NCBI GenBank assembly: GCA_038210135.1
Contig: JBBQWZ010000002.1
Coordinates: 124,001 to 188,000 of the forward strand
Origin: JBBQWZ01 sp038210135
Lineage (GTDB): Bacteria; Acidobacteriota; Terriglobia; Bryobacterales; Bryobacteraceae
Direction of reading: 5' to 3'
DNA length: 64,000 nt
In this document: positions 53,613 to 61,451 of the stretch, in pieces
How the letters are laid out: every line of letters starts with the position of its first letter
How positions within the stretch are numbered: position 1 is the stretch's first letter
Made by a program: the position numbers and the translations under genes
The notes under the pieces: model-generated
Seen by the model: only the letters and a program-made list of their open reading frames with translations
The model's database searches: none
What the model was told of the DNA's origin: nothing

Positions 53613-54323
53613 ATGAACCGCGAATATCACAAGTGGCATAGTCCGCGACTCAACCGTGAAATGGAATTGCTGGTGTTCGGCCACGGCGGAACACCGATGA
53701 TTGTGTTTCCGACGTCGATGGGGCGTTTCTTCGATTACGAAAGCCGCCAGATGATTGCGGTGGTCGGCGAGAAGTATGAGAACGGAAGCATCCAGGCGTT
53801 TTGCGTCGATAGCGTGGATTCCGAGAGCTGGTACAACAAGGCGATTCCGCCTGCCGGACGAGCGGCGCGGCATATTCAGTACGATCAATATCTCGTTGAC
53901 GAAGTGATTCCGTTTATTCGTTCGCGGAACGCGGCAGCGCAAGTCAGCGTAACGGGGTGCAGCTTCGGCGGGTATCATTCCGTGAATTTCGCGCTTCGAC
54001 ATCCGGATCTGGTATCGGCGTGCATCAGCATGGGCGGAGCGTTCGACATCCATCAATTTCTGAACGGCTATTACGACGACAACTGTTACTTCAACTGCCC
54101 GCCGGATTTTCTGCCCAATCTATCGGATCCGTTTTACATCGAGAACTACAAGCGGATGAAGATGGTGCTGGCGACCGGCGAAACAGACATCTGCCTGAAC
54201 GAGAACATCCGGCTAGCGAACATCATGGCGGGCCGCGGAATTCCGCATTGGCTCGACATCTGGGGTGATGGTGCGGGGCATGACTGGCCGTGGTGGGAGA
54301 AGATGGCGCAGAAGTATTTCTGA
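53613..54323 (+). CDS. Esterase-family alpha/beta-hydrolase
   Basis: This 236-residue protein resembles the esterase/feruloyl esterase-like group. The nucleophile elbow is VTGCSFGGYHS with Ser117, and the C-terminal GDGAGHDWPWW holds the catalytic His. It has no signal peptide and so is probably cytoplasmic. In this operon, between a regulator and two types of amide ligase, it might release or trim a product, but no substrate can be named from sequence. Confidence 0.85.
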   Translation: MNREYHKWHSPRLNREMELLVFGHGGTPMIVFPTSMGRFFDYESRQMIAVVGEKYENGSIQAFCVDSVDSESWYNKAIPPAGRAARHIQYDQYLVDEVIPFIRSRNAAAQVSVTGCSFGGYHSVNFALRHPDLVSACISMGGAFDIHQFLNGYYDDNCYFNCPPDFLPNLSDPFYIENYKRMKMVLATGETDICLNENIRLANIMAGRGIPHWLDIWGDGAGHDWPWWEKMAQKYF

Positions 54324-54351
54324 TCCAGTTCGAATGCGGCACGAGGAGCTT

Positions 54352-55302
54352 ATGCGAAAAATTGGCGTGATCTACGGTAAGGAAAATACATTTCCCTCGG
54401 CGCTGGTCGAGCGAATCAACGCGATGCGCGTCGACGGGGTGTGCGCGGAACATATCAAGATCGGCGCGGTTAAAATGGCGGAGCCGAGCGGCTACAACGT
54501 GATCGTGGATCGCATTTCGCACGACATTCCGTTTTACCGGGCGTACCTCAAGAATGCCGCGCTTACCGGCACGGTGATCATCAACAATCCGTTCTGGTGG
54601 GGCGCGGACGATAAATTCTTTAACTACGCGCTGGCATCGAAACTCGGCGTGGCGGTTCCGAAAACGGTGATTCTGCCGCACCATTCGCATCCGCCCGATA
54701 CGAACGAACAGTCGATGCGCAACCTGACGTATCCGCTCGATTGGGATGACGTTTTCGGGTACATAGGCTTTCCGGCGTTTCTGAAGCCATATAGCGGCGG
54801 CGGTTGGAAGAACGTGTTCAAGGTCGATTCGCCCGAAGACTTCTTCAACGCCTACAATTCGACGGGCGATCTCTGTATGACTTTGCAGACGGCGGTGAAC
54901 TTCACGGAATACTATCGCTGCTACGTGGTCGGTCAGCAGAAGGTCCATGTGATGCAGTACGAGCCGCGGAATCCGCATGCGGAACGCTACGTCAAGAATC
55001 CGGCTCCGCTCGAGCCGGCGATGCAGGCGCGGCTGATCAAAGATTGCCTCACTTTGTGCCGCGCGCTCGGCTACGATCTCAACACGGTGGAGTTCGCGGT
55101 GGAGGACGGCGTTCCGTACGCGATCGATTTTCTGAATCCGGCGCCGGACGCGGAATACAGTTCCGTCGGCCCAGAGAATTTTGCGTGGATCGTGGATGCG
55201 GTCGCGGAGTATGCGGTCGAGCAGGCGCTGCGGGACGTGAAAGCTACCGACATGCGGTGGCAGCATTTCCTTTCCGGCAAGCCAGCCGGCGCGGGAGCCT
55301 AA
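54352..55302 (+). CDS. ATP-grasp ligase of unknown substrate
   Basis: This 316-residue protein has an ATP-grasp layout. The pre-ATP region is KIGVIYGKENTFPSALVERI. The nucleotide-binding Lys with a glycine-rich loop is FLKPYSGGGWKNVF (about residues 148-161), and the metal-binding end is YAIDFLNPAPDAEY. The ATG at 54352 follows GAGGAG at four bases. Such enzymes form amide bonds through acyl phosphates. It lies 28 bases after the hydrolase and 33 before a GCS2-type ligase. The genes together suggest sequential ligations to build a small peptide or amide. Confidence 0.82.
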   Translation: MRKIGVIYGKENTFPSALVERINAMRVDGVCAEHIKIGAVKMAEPSGYNVIVDRISHDIPFYRAYLKNAALTGTVIINNPFWWGADDKFFNYALASKLGVAVPKTVILPHHSHPPDTNEQSMRNLTYPLDWDDVFGYIGFPAFLKPYSGGGWKNVFKVDSPEDFFNAYNSTGDLCMTLQTAVNFTEYYRCYVVGQQKVHVMQYEPRNPHAERYVKNPAPLEPAMQARLIKDCLTLCRALGYDLNTVEFAVEDGVPYAIDFLNPAPDAEYSSVGPENFAWIVDAVAEYAVEQALRDVKATDMRWQHFLSGKPAGAGA

Positions 55303-55335
55303 TCGACCGTCCTTGACGATTAACGGAGGCCTTTT

Positions 55336-56484
55336 ATGCAGCCCAGCCTGACGCTCGGAATCGAAGAAGAATACCAGACCATCGATCCGGAAACACGCGA
55401 ACTTCGCTCACACATTGGCGCGGAGCTGATCGAAAGCGGCAAGATGCTGCTGCAGGAGCGCGTCAAGGCCGAGATGCACCAGTCGGTCATCGAAGTCGGC
55501 ACGGGTATCTGCGCGGATATCCGGCAGGCGCGCGAAGAGATCACTGGGCTGCGGCGCGACATTATTGGCCTGGCGCGAAACGCCGGATTGCATCTCGCCG
55601 CGGCGGGAACGCATCCGTTCTCCGACTGGCGCACACAGCAGATCTATCCAGACGAACGTTACTACACGATCGTCGAAGACATGAAGGTGGTCGCGCGCGG
55701 CAACCTCATTTTCGGGCTCCATGTCCACGTCGGCATTGAGGATCGCGAAACGCAGATCCACATCATGAATGCGGCGCGCTACTTCCTGCCGCACATCCTC
55801 GCGCTTTCCACCAATTCGCCATTTTGGATCGGCATGGAAACCGGACTCAAATCGTATCGGTGCAAAGTCTTCGACAAGTTCCCGCGCACCAACATTCCGG
55901 ATTACTTTCCAAGTTGGGGCGAGTACGAGCGGTTCGTCAAGTTGCTGGTTTCGACGAATTGCATCGACAATGCGAAGAAGATCTGGTGGGACATCCGGCC
56001 GCATCCACAATTTCCGACGCTCGAGTTCCGCATTTGTGACATTCCGATGCGAGTGGATGAAACCATCGCCATCGCCGCACTGATTCAGGCGACGGTCGCG
56101 AAGCTGTATAAGCTTCATTCCGCCAACCAGGGCTTTCGGCTCTACCGGCGCGCTTTAATCATGGAGAATAAATGGCGGGCCGCTCGTTACGGACTCGACG
56201 GCAAGCTGGTCGATTTCGGAAAAGGCACCGAAGTGCCGCTCCGCGATCTGATGGAAGAATATCTGGAGTTCGTGGATGATGTTGTCGATGAGCTGGGTTC
56301 GCGCAAGGAAGTCAATTACGTTCGCACGATCCTGAAAGAAGGCAGCGGGGCCGATCGCCAACTGCGCGTCTTCCGCGAAACCGGAGATCTCAAATCGGTG
56401 GTGGATTACATCATCGCTGAAACCGAATTGTCCACACAAGGCGCCGCGGAACAGGGCGGCGTCGCAGAAATGAGTGCTACCTAG
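55336..56484 (+). CDS. GCS2-type carboxylate-amine ligase (YbdK-like)
   Basis: This 382-residue enzyme belongs to the glutamate-cysteine ligase 2 family, which has a glutamine-synthetase-like fold. The motifs LGIEEEYQTID (residues 7-17), EMHQSVIEVGTGIC and FGLHVHVGIED carry the metal and ATP ligands. Known members ligate glutamate to an amine with weak specificity, so a cysteine substrate should not be assumed. It is followed two bases later by an M29 peptidase gene and preceded by an ATP-grasp ligase. Confidence 0.9.
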   Translation: MQPSLTLGIEEEYQTIDPETRELRSHIGAELIESGKMLLQERVKAEMHQSVIEVGTGICADIRQAREEITGLRRDIIGLARNAGLHLAAAGTHPFSDWRTQQIYPDERYYTIVEDMKVVARGNLIFGLHVHVGIEDRETQIHIMNAARYFLPHILALSTNSPFWIGMETGLKSYRCKVFDKFPRTNIPDYFPSWGEYERFVKLLVSTNCIDNAKKIWWDIRPHPQFPTLEFRICDIPMRVDETIAIAALIQATVAKLYKLHSANQGFRLYRRALIMENKWRAARYGLDGKLVDFGKGTEVPLRDLMEEYLEFVDDVVDELGSRKEVNYVRTILKEGSGADRQLRVFRETGDLKSVVDYIIAETELSTQGAAEQGGVAEMSAT

Positions 56485-56486
56485 TA

Positions 56487-57506
56487 ATGACGAATCTGAG
56501 AACCGTCCCTTTTGATCCCGAGCTGTCTTGGGGCGCGCACAGCGCTGTGGAGACCTGCCTGCGCATTCAGCCGCACGAGAAAGTGACAGTGATCACCGAC
56601 GTCGCCTGCCTGGAGATCGCCGCGTCGCTGGTCGCGGAACTGGACAAGATGGATGTGACGTTCCACAAGCCGTTCGTGCTCGAAGACCTCGCACCGCGTC
56701 CGTTGGTGGATATGCCGCAGGAAGTGCTCGACGACCTCGAGACGAGTCAAGTAAGCATCTTCGCCGTCAAGGCGCAGATGAATGAATTGAAGACTCGCAT
56801 GCAGATGACGGACGTCGTCAATCGGCGGGAGATCCGCCATGCGCACATGGTCAACATCGAAAAGATGATCATGCTGCAAGGCATGCGCGCCGACTTCAAC
56901 GCCGTAGACGCGCTCAGCGTGAAGGTCTGGGAAATCGGCACCGCCGCGAAGAAGATCTACGCGAAGACCGCCGCCGGGACCGACATCGTCGCGGACCTCA
57001 ACAAAGACTACAAGTGGGTGAAGACCTCGGGCATCATCAGCACCAAGAAGTGGGGCAACCTGCCGGGGGGCGAAGTCTTCACGACGCCCGGCGAAGTCAA
57101 CGGAACCTTTGTCATCGACGGAGTTGTCGGCGATTACCTGTGCGCCAAGTACGGAGATCTCCGCGAAGCTCCCCTGACGATCCACATTAAGGGCAACCGG
57201 CTGGTGGCCGCCGAATCCGCGAACACCGAACTCCGCGACGAATTCTGGAAGTACACACACACGGACGAGAATTCCGACAGGGTGGGAGAGTTCGCGATTG
57301 GCACCAACCTCGCGCTGACCGATGTCTGCGGCAACATTCTGCAGGACGAGAAAATTCCGGGAATCCACATCGCGTTCGGCAATCCATACGGATTTCATAC
57401 GGGCGCCGACTGGTACTCCGCGACGCATATCGATGTCGTGGGGCGGCAATTCGATATCTGGGCGGACGATCGGCAGATCATGAGCGCGGGGAAGTTTTTA
57501 ATCTAG
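56487..57506 (+). CDS. M29-family metallo-aminopeptidase
   Basis: This 339-residue protein resembles the thermophilic aminopeptidases AmpS and aminopeptidase T. The metal ligands are visible in GNLPGGEVFTTPGE (Glu), GEFAIGTNLALT (Glu), IHIAFGNPYG (His) and ATHIDVVG (His and Asp). It is shorter than typical M29 enzymes (about 400 residues). Its place inside a ligase cluster suggests it trims or matures a peptide product, or removes an N-terminal protecting residue. The start is only two bases after the previous stop. Confidence 0.85.
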   Translation: MTNLRTVPFDPELSWGAHSAVETCLRIQPHEKVTVITDVACLEIAASLVAELDKMDVTFHKPFVLEDLAPRPLVDMPQEVLDDLETSQVSIFAVKAQMNELKTRMQMTDVVNRREIRHAHMVNIEKMIMLQGMRADFNAVDALSVKVWEIGTAAKKIYAKTAAGTDIVADLNKDYKWVKTSGIISTKKWGNLPGGEVFTTPGEVNGTFVIDGVVGDYLCAKYGDLREAPLTIHIKGNRLVAAESANTELRDEFWKYTHTDENSDRVGEFAIGTNLALTDVCGNILQDEKIPGIHIAFGNPYGFHTGADWYSATHIDVVGRQFDIWADDRQIMSAGKFLI

Positions 57507-57519
57507 AGATTCGCTCTCC

Positions 57520-58683
57520 ATGATTTCTGAACTTCGTCGAGCATTTAACGCCTCCTGGACTCCTGAGAAATACGCGCGCTTCCAAACGCTGCTCGACGAG
57601 GGTTGCGGAACGCATGTTCCGTTCCGCAACTCGGAGACGCCAGTTTTCTTTCCGCGCGAACTTCTGGACAAGATGGCGGCGTATGGTGTCGAGTTGGTCG
57701 CTCAACTCATGAAGCCGGAATACCTCCGCCACTCCGACGCGACGATCCCGCCACAGTACAACGTGGCGAACGAGAATCCGAAGCCGATGTTCATTCAGGC
57801 GGATTTCGGGATCGATCTTGCGGGCGAACCGAAACTGGTCGAGATCCAGGCCTTCCCTTCCCTGTACGCGTATCAACCGTATCTGGCGGAGACGTATCGC
57901 AAGGCTTACGATCTTGGCTTCGACCTGCACTCGCTGCTTGGCGGCATGGAAGGCGCGGAGTACATCGACCTGCTTCGCCGCGCGATCGTCGCAGACCACG
58001 CGCCGGAGCACGTTGTGCTGCTGGAGATCGATCCGCTACATCAGAAGACGCTGCCCGACTTCCTCCTGACGGAGCGGCTGCTGGGCGTTCGCGCCGTGTG
58101 CGTCACCAAGGTCGAGAAGCGCGGGCGCAAGCTGTACTACGAAGGCCGCCCCATCGAGCGTATCTACAATCGCGCGATCGTTGACGAACTTGAGCGCAAG
58201 GCAATCAAGCCAGCGTTCGACTTCCGCGACGACCTCGACGTTGAGTGGGCCGGACACCCGAACTGGTATTTCCGCATCAGCAAATTCTCGATTCCGTACT
58301 TGAATCACGTCAGCGTGCCGCGCACGATTTTTCTGGATCAGGTGAGGGAGATTCCGGCCGATCTCGAAAGCTGGGTGCTCAAGCCGCTGTATAGTTTCGC
58401 CGGTCTGGGCGTCGTGATCGGCCCGACGCGCGCCGACATCGATGCGATTGCGAATCGCTCGGAGTACATCCTGCAGGAACGCGTGGAATTCGCGGCGACC
58501 ATCGATACACCGCACGGCATGACGAAGGCGGAAGTCCGCATCATGTACATCTGGCTTCCTGAGCAGGACGCGCCGCGCGCCGTCACTACTATCATCCGCA
58601 CCGGGCGCGGCAAGATGATGGGTGTCGACCACAACAGGAATCTGGAATGGGTCGGCGCATCCGCGGGATTCTGGCCTGGCTGA
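57520..58683 (+). CDS. ATP-grasp-like protein, apparently circularly permuted, function unknown
   Basis: I do not recognise a named family. This 387-residue protein has an acidic segment KLVEIQAF (residues 105-112) that resembles the metal-binding end of ATP-grasp enzymes, and much later a lysine and glycine-rich loop WVLKPLYSFAGLGVVIG (285-301), which normally comes first. YILQERVEF (316-324) and EVRIMYIWLP fit the hinge and body. This reversed order is what is seen in circularly permuted ATP-grasp ligases. It is 13 bases after the peptidase and ends the six-gene run. Confidence 0.6.
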   Translation: MISELRRAFNASWTPEKYARFQTLLDEGCGTHVPFRNSETPVFFPRELLDKMAAYGVELVAQLMKPEYLRHSDATIPPQYNVANENPKPMFIQADFGIDLAGEPKLVEIQAFPSLYAYQPYLAETYRKAYDLGFDLHSLLGGMEGAEYIDLLRRAIVADHAPEHVVLLEIDPLHQKTLPDFLLTERLLGVRAVCVTKVEKRGRKLYYEGRPIERIYNRAIVDELERKAIKPAFDFRDDLDVEWAGHPNWYFRISKFSIPYLNHVSVPRTIFLDQVREIPADLESWVLKPLYSFAGLGVVIGPTRADIDAIANRSEYILQERVEFAATIDTPHGMTKAEVRIMYIWLPEQDAPRAVTTIIRTGRGKMMGVDHNRNLEWVGASAGFWPG

Positions 58684-58686
58684 TTT

Positions 58687-59892
58687 CTACTCGGCCGCGT
58701 GAGGATGCGCGGCGTAGTGCTGACGAAGAAGATCCTTGCCGTAATCGTTGCCGTTCGGTGTGCGGACCACGACGTGAACGTGCTCCTTGAACGGCTGATC
58801 CGGCGGATACATGTGGCGTAAGCCCGCGGGCCGTTGGTGATCGAACTCAATCAACAACACCGGGCTATGGATCCGGTAGTAGTAAACGCTCGTGTCGCCT
58901 GTACCTCCGATCCAAGCGAAGTAGGTCTTGTCGATGTATTTGCGAACGTCTTCCATCTTCACATTGGTGTGACCGTCGTCCATGTTCGACACGTACATCT
59001 CGATCAACTTCAGCAGCTGATCGCGCTGCGATCGAGTGAAGGCGGCCGCGGTGGCGCCGGCGTAGTCGAGGACGACGTTATCTTTGAACGCCTCGGTCAG
59101 GTTGTTGTTCCCTGACTTCGACACCTCGATGATGGCCTTCTTCTGTTGATTACTGTCGAGCGAGCGGATCAACTTCAGGCCGGCGCTTTGCTCGTCCTGC
59201 AGAATGGCCAGGCCTTTATATTTTCCGGATGGCGCGATGACGGGTTCCGACCCCACGAAGAGCGGCGTCATGACGACCTGATCGCCCAAGACGAAGTAGT
59301 TGATGATCAGGTGATGACCGTCCATCTGCCAACCCCAAGGTTTGTCTTTGGAGGGTGTGCCCATCACCGTGATGTGATATTTCCACTCGCCATACTGCAC
59401 AAAATCGTTATTGTTCAACTCGCCGAGCGTCTCGTTCAACTTCATGATGTCGCGTGAAAGTTGGAGGCCCTTGGCACTCAGGGATGCGCGTAGCAATCCA
59501 AACGCGGCGTCGCGCTGCGTTCCCGTCATTTCCTCGAAGCTGACACCTTGACGGATATAGAAGTGCTGGTTCATCCACTTCCGCCATTCGTCGTCGTCAA
59601 CAGGAAACGAAGTTTTCGCGCGCTGCGCCGGAGTGAGACTCGCCATGAATTGGTCGGCGGCTTTTCGGACCGGCTCGGTGGTGACACCCGTGGAGCGGAT
59701 CGGGAAGAGGCCTGGCTGCACTTCGCCCTTCGCCGTGATGCCCTTGTACGGTTCGGCGAGACCCTTCTTCTCGGCGTCCGCCGACATCGCTTTGAAGCGC
59801 TCCGCCATGCTTTGTTGTTGGGCGTTGATGTGCGCGTACGCCAGGGTCAGCAACAGACTTGCGAAAAGGACGGCGCAAAATCGCTTGTTCAT
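58687..59892 (-). CDS. DUF3500-family exported protein
   Basis: This 401-residue protein starts at ATG 59892 (MNKRFCAVLFASLL, a signal peptide ending near INAQ). It matches the DUF3500 type: FPVDDDEWRKWMNQHFY, WGWQMDGHHLIINYFVLGDQ and HSPVLLIEFDHQRP, the last with His and Asp residues that could bind a metal. The function of the family is not known. It is convergent with the ATP-grasp-like gene and only three bases separate the two ends. Confidence 0.85.
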   Translation of the reverse strand: MNKRFCAVLFASLLLTLAYAHINAQQQSMAERFKAMSADAEKKGLAEPYKGITAKGEVQPGLFPIRSTGVTTEPVRKAADQFMASLTPAQRAKTSFPVDDDEWRKWMNQHFYIRQGVSFEEMTGTQRDAAFGLLRASLSAKGLQLSRDIMKLNETLGELNNNDFVQYGEWKYHITVMGTPSKDKPWGWQMDGHHLIINYFVLGDQVVMTPLFVGSEPVIAPSGKYKGLAILQDEQSAGLKLIRSLDSNQQKKAIIEVSKSGNNNLTEAFKDNVVLDYAGATAAAFTRSQRDQLLKLIEMYVSNMDDGHTNVKMEDVRKYIDKTYFAWIGGTGDTSVYYYRIHSPVLLIEFDHQRPAGLRHMYPPDQPFKEHVHVVVRTPNGNDYGKDLLRQHYAAHPHAAE

Positions 59893-59945
59893 AGGAGGTA
59901 GCGCTTTTATAACATACCCGCGCCGCGGAATCGACCAAGGGCATC

Positions 59946-59975
59946 TTGACCGCTGCGGGTGGTCGATGTGATATT
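59946..59975 (+). promoter_or_regulatory. Possible promoter of the DUF5685-like gene
   Basis: TTGACC at 59946-59951 and GATATT at 59970-59975 are separated by 18 bases. The implied start near 59982 lies about six bases before the GTG at 59988, again giving a nearly leaderless message. Confidence 0.4.
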
Positions 59976-59987
59976 TTCTACCCAAGC

Positions 59988-61277
59988 GTGTTCGGACTTC
60001 TTAAACCCAAATCCTGTTCTCATCGCGCGCCGCTACGGCGCATGAATTACTGTGGCACGTGCAAGACGCTAGGCACCCGATATGGCCAGCGCGCGCGGAT
60101 GCTGCTGAATCATGACACCGTGTTTCTCGCGGAGTTGCTGACGGAACTCGGCGGCGCTCCGCCTGAGTATGAACGCGCGTATCGTTCGTACAACTGCATG
60201 TCGATGCCTTCGGGCGATCTGCCTGTCGCGTTGGATTTTGCGGCCGCAGCGACAGTTGCTCTCGCCGACTGGAAGGCTCGCGACCATGTTGAGGACGGCG
60301 GAGGTCGCGCGTGGATCGTGGCGCAGCGCTTGTACCGGAAGCAATTTTCGCAGGCTACGAAGAGATTGAATGACTGGCGCTTTCCGTCGAACAAACTCGA
60401 AGCGGCACTTGGTTCGCAGCAGGATCGCGAGCGGACGCCGGAATCGATCGAACAGCTTGCGTGGCCAACCGCCGAGGCAACGTCGTTGTTCTGCGCGCAT
60501 GGAGCGCTGCTCATTGGGCGGCGCGAACTCGAAACACAACTGGCAGCGCTGGGACGCGTCTTTGGAACGCTGACGTACGTGCTCGACGCGTACGAGGATT
60601 TCGAGAAAGACGCGAAGAAACCGGAATTCAATGCGCTCGCGGCGTTAGGGCTAACGCGCGGGTGGGCGAAAAAGAGACTGCGGGAGTTGGCCGCCGAGAT
60701 GGAAAGCGGATTGGCCGCACTTCCGGTATCGGACGCCTTCCGCGCAGAAATCGGATCGCGGCTTCGGCTGAATCTTTCGTCACGATTTGGCGAGACACTA
60801 CCGGTTCTCTGCGCGACGAAGCACAAGTCGCGTCGCGAAGTTTTCGCCGCGCGTTGGACCAACGCCAAACGGATTGCACGTGAATTCCAACAACGCGAGG
60901 CCAAGGGCTGGTTGAAGGGCGCGGCAATATTCGTGTCGGTTGCGGTGGTTGCTTTCGCCATGCCTCGCGAAGCGCGGGAGGCGTCCTCTTACAGGGAATG
61001 CCTCGGCCTTGGCTTCAATCTGATGGCTTTCGGATCCCTGATTGCGATGGCCGCAGGCGGGCCACCGCCGCTCGATCCGCAAATGGCGGGTCACGCAGCC
61101 GAACAGGCTGCTAAGGGCGGGGCGACGGTGGCTAAAAAGAGCAAAGGGTCGTGGTGTTGCTGCGCCGATTCACTGCCTAACGTCTGCTGCAATGAATGTT
61201 GTTGCTGCTGCGAAGGCATCGAATGCTGCGAGTGCTGTGGAAGTTGCGGCGAATGCGGTAGCTGCTGCGACTGCTGA
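59988..61277 (+). CDS. DUF5685-like membrane protein with a 19-cysteine C-terminal tail
   Basis: This 429-residue protein starts at GTG 59988 (VFGLLKPKSC), because family members begin at this Phe-Gly motif. N-terminal cysteines Cys10, Cys22 and Cys25 (YCGTCKTLG) could bind metal. A helical middle region of about 300 residues contains DTVFLAELLTELGG and LDAYEDFEKDAKK. Two hydrophobic segments near 310-345 follow (WLKGAAIFVSVAVVAFAM, GFNLMAFGSLIAMAAGG). The last 40 residues (390-429) contain 19 cysteines in CC, CCC and CCCCC runs mixed with Glu and Gly. Each of those codons is plainly TGC or TGT. The function is unknown; metal binding or redox are the obvious ideas. Confidence 0.8.
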   Translation: MFGLLKPKSCSHRAPLRRMNYCGTCKTLGTRYGQRARMLLNHDTVFLAELLTELGGAPPEYERAYRSYNCMSMPSGDLPVALDFAAAATVALADWKARDHVEDGGGRAWIVAQRLYRKQFSQATKRLNDWRFPSNKLEAALGSQQDRERTPESIEQLAWPTAEATSLFCAHGALLIGRRELETQLAALGRVFGTLTYVLDAYEDFEKDAKKPEFNALAALGLTRGWAKKRLRELAAEMESGLAALPVSDAFRAEIGSRLRLNLSSRFGETLPVLCATKHKSRREVFAARWTNAKRIAREFQQREAKGWLKGAAIFVSVAVVAFAMPREAREASSYRECLGLGFNLMAFGSLIAMAAGGPPPLDPQMAGHAAEQAAKGGATVAKKSKGSWCCCADSLPNVCCNECCCCCEGIECCECCGSCGECGSCCDC

Positions 61278-61451
61278 TCCGCTCCCGGCTACGCGTAGTC
61301 GACGTGGAAGCGCGGCGCGTGGCAGTGAAGACGTTCGAACACATACATTTGGCGGACCAGGTCTTTTGGAGGAGAACATTCCCCTCATCTTGCCGGCGTC
61401 GAAGGTATGCCGAGTTGCAATCCTACCTCGCGTGGTTCAGAATTGCGACGT

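Noticed and set aside
53613..54323. PHB depolymerase assignment
   Set aside because: The protein has the general esterase fold motifs but no signal peptide or substrate-binding domain of extracellular depolymerases, so only a general hydrolase call is supported.
57134..57382. Cysteine- and serine-rich minus-strand frames inside the M29 gene
   Set aside because: They overlap a well-supported metallopeptidase gene on the other strand and have no start signals.
52815..58683. Glutathione biosynthesis operon
   Set aside because: The GCS2-type ligase and an ATP-grasp protein could recall gshA and gshB, but the ATP-grasp proteins do not show glutathione-synthetase signatures, and the peptidase and hydrolase are not part of that pathway.
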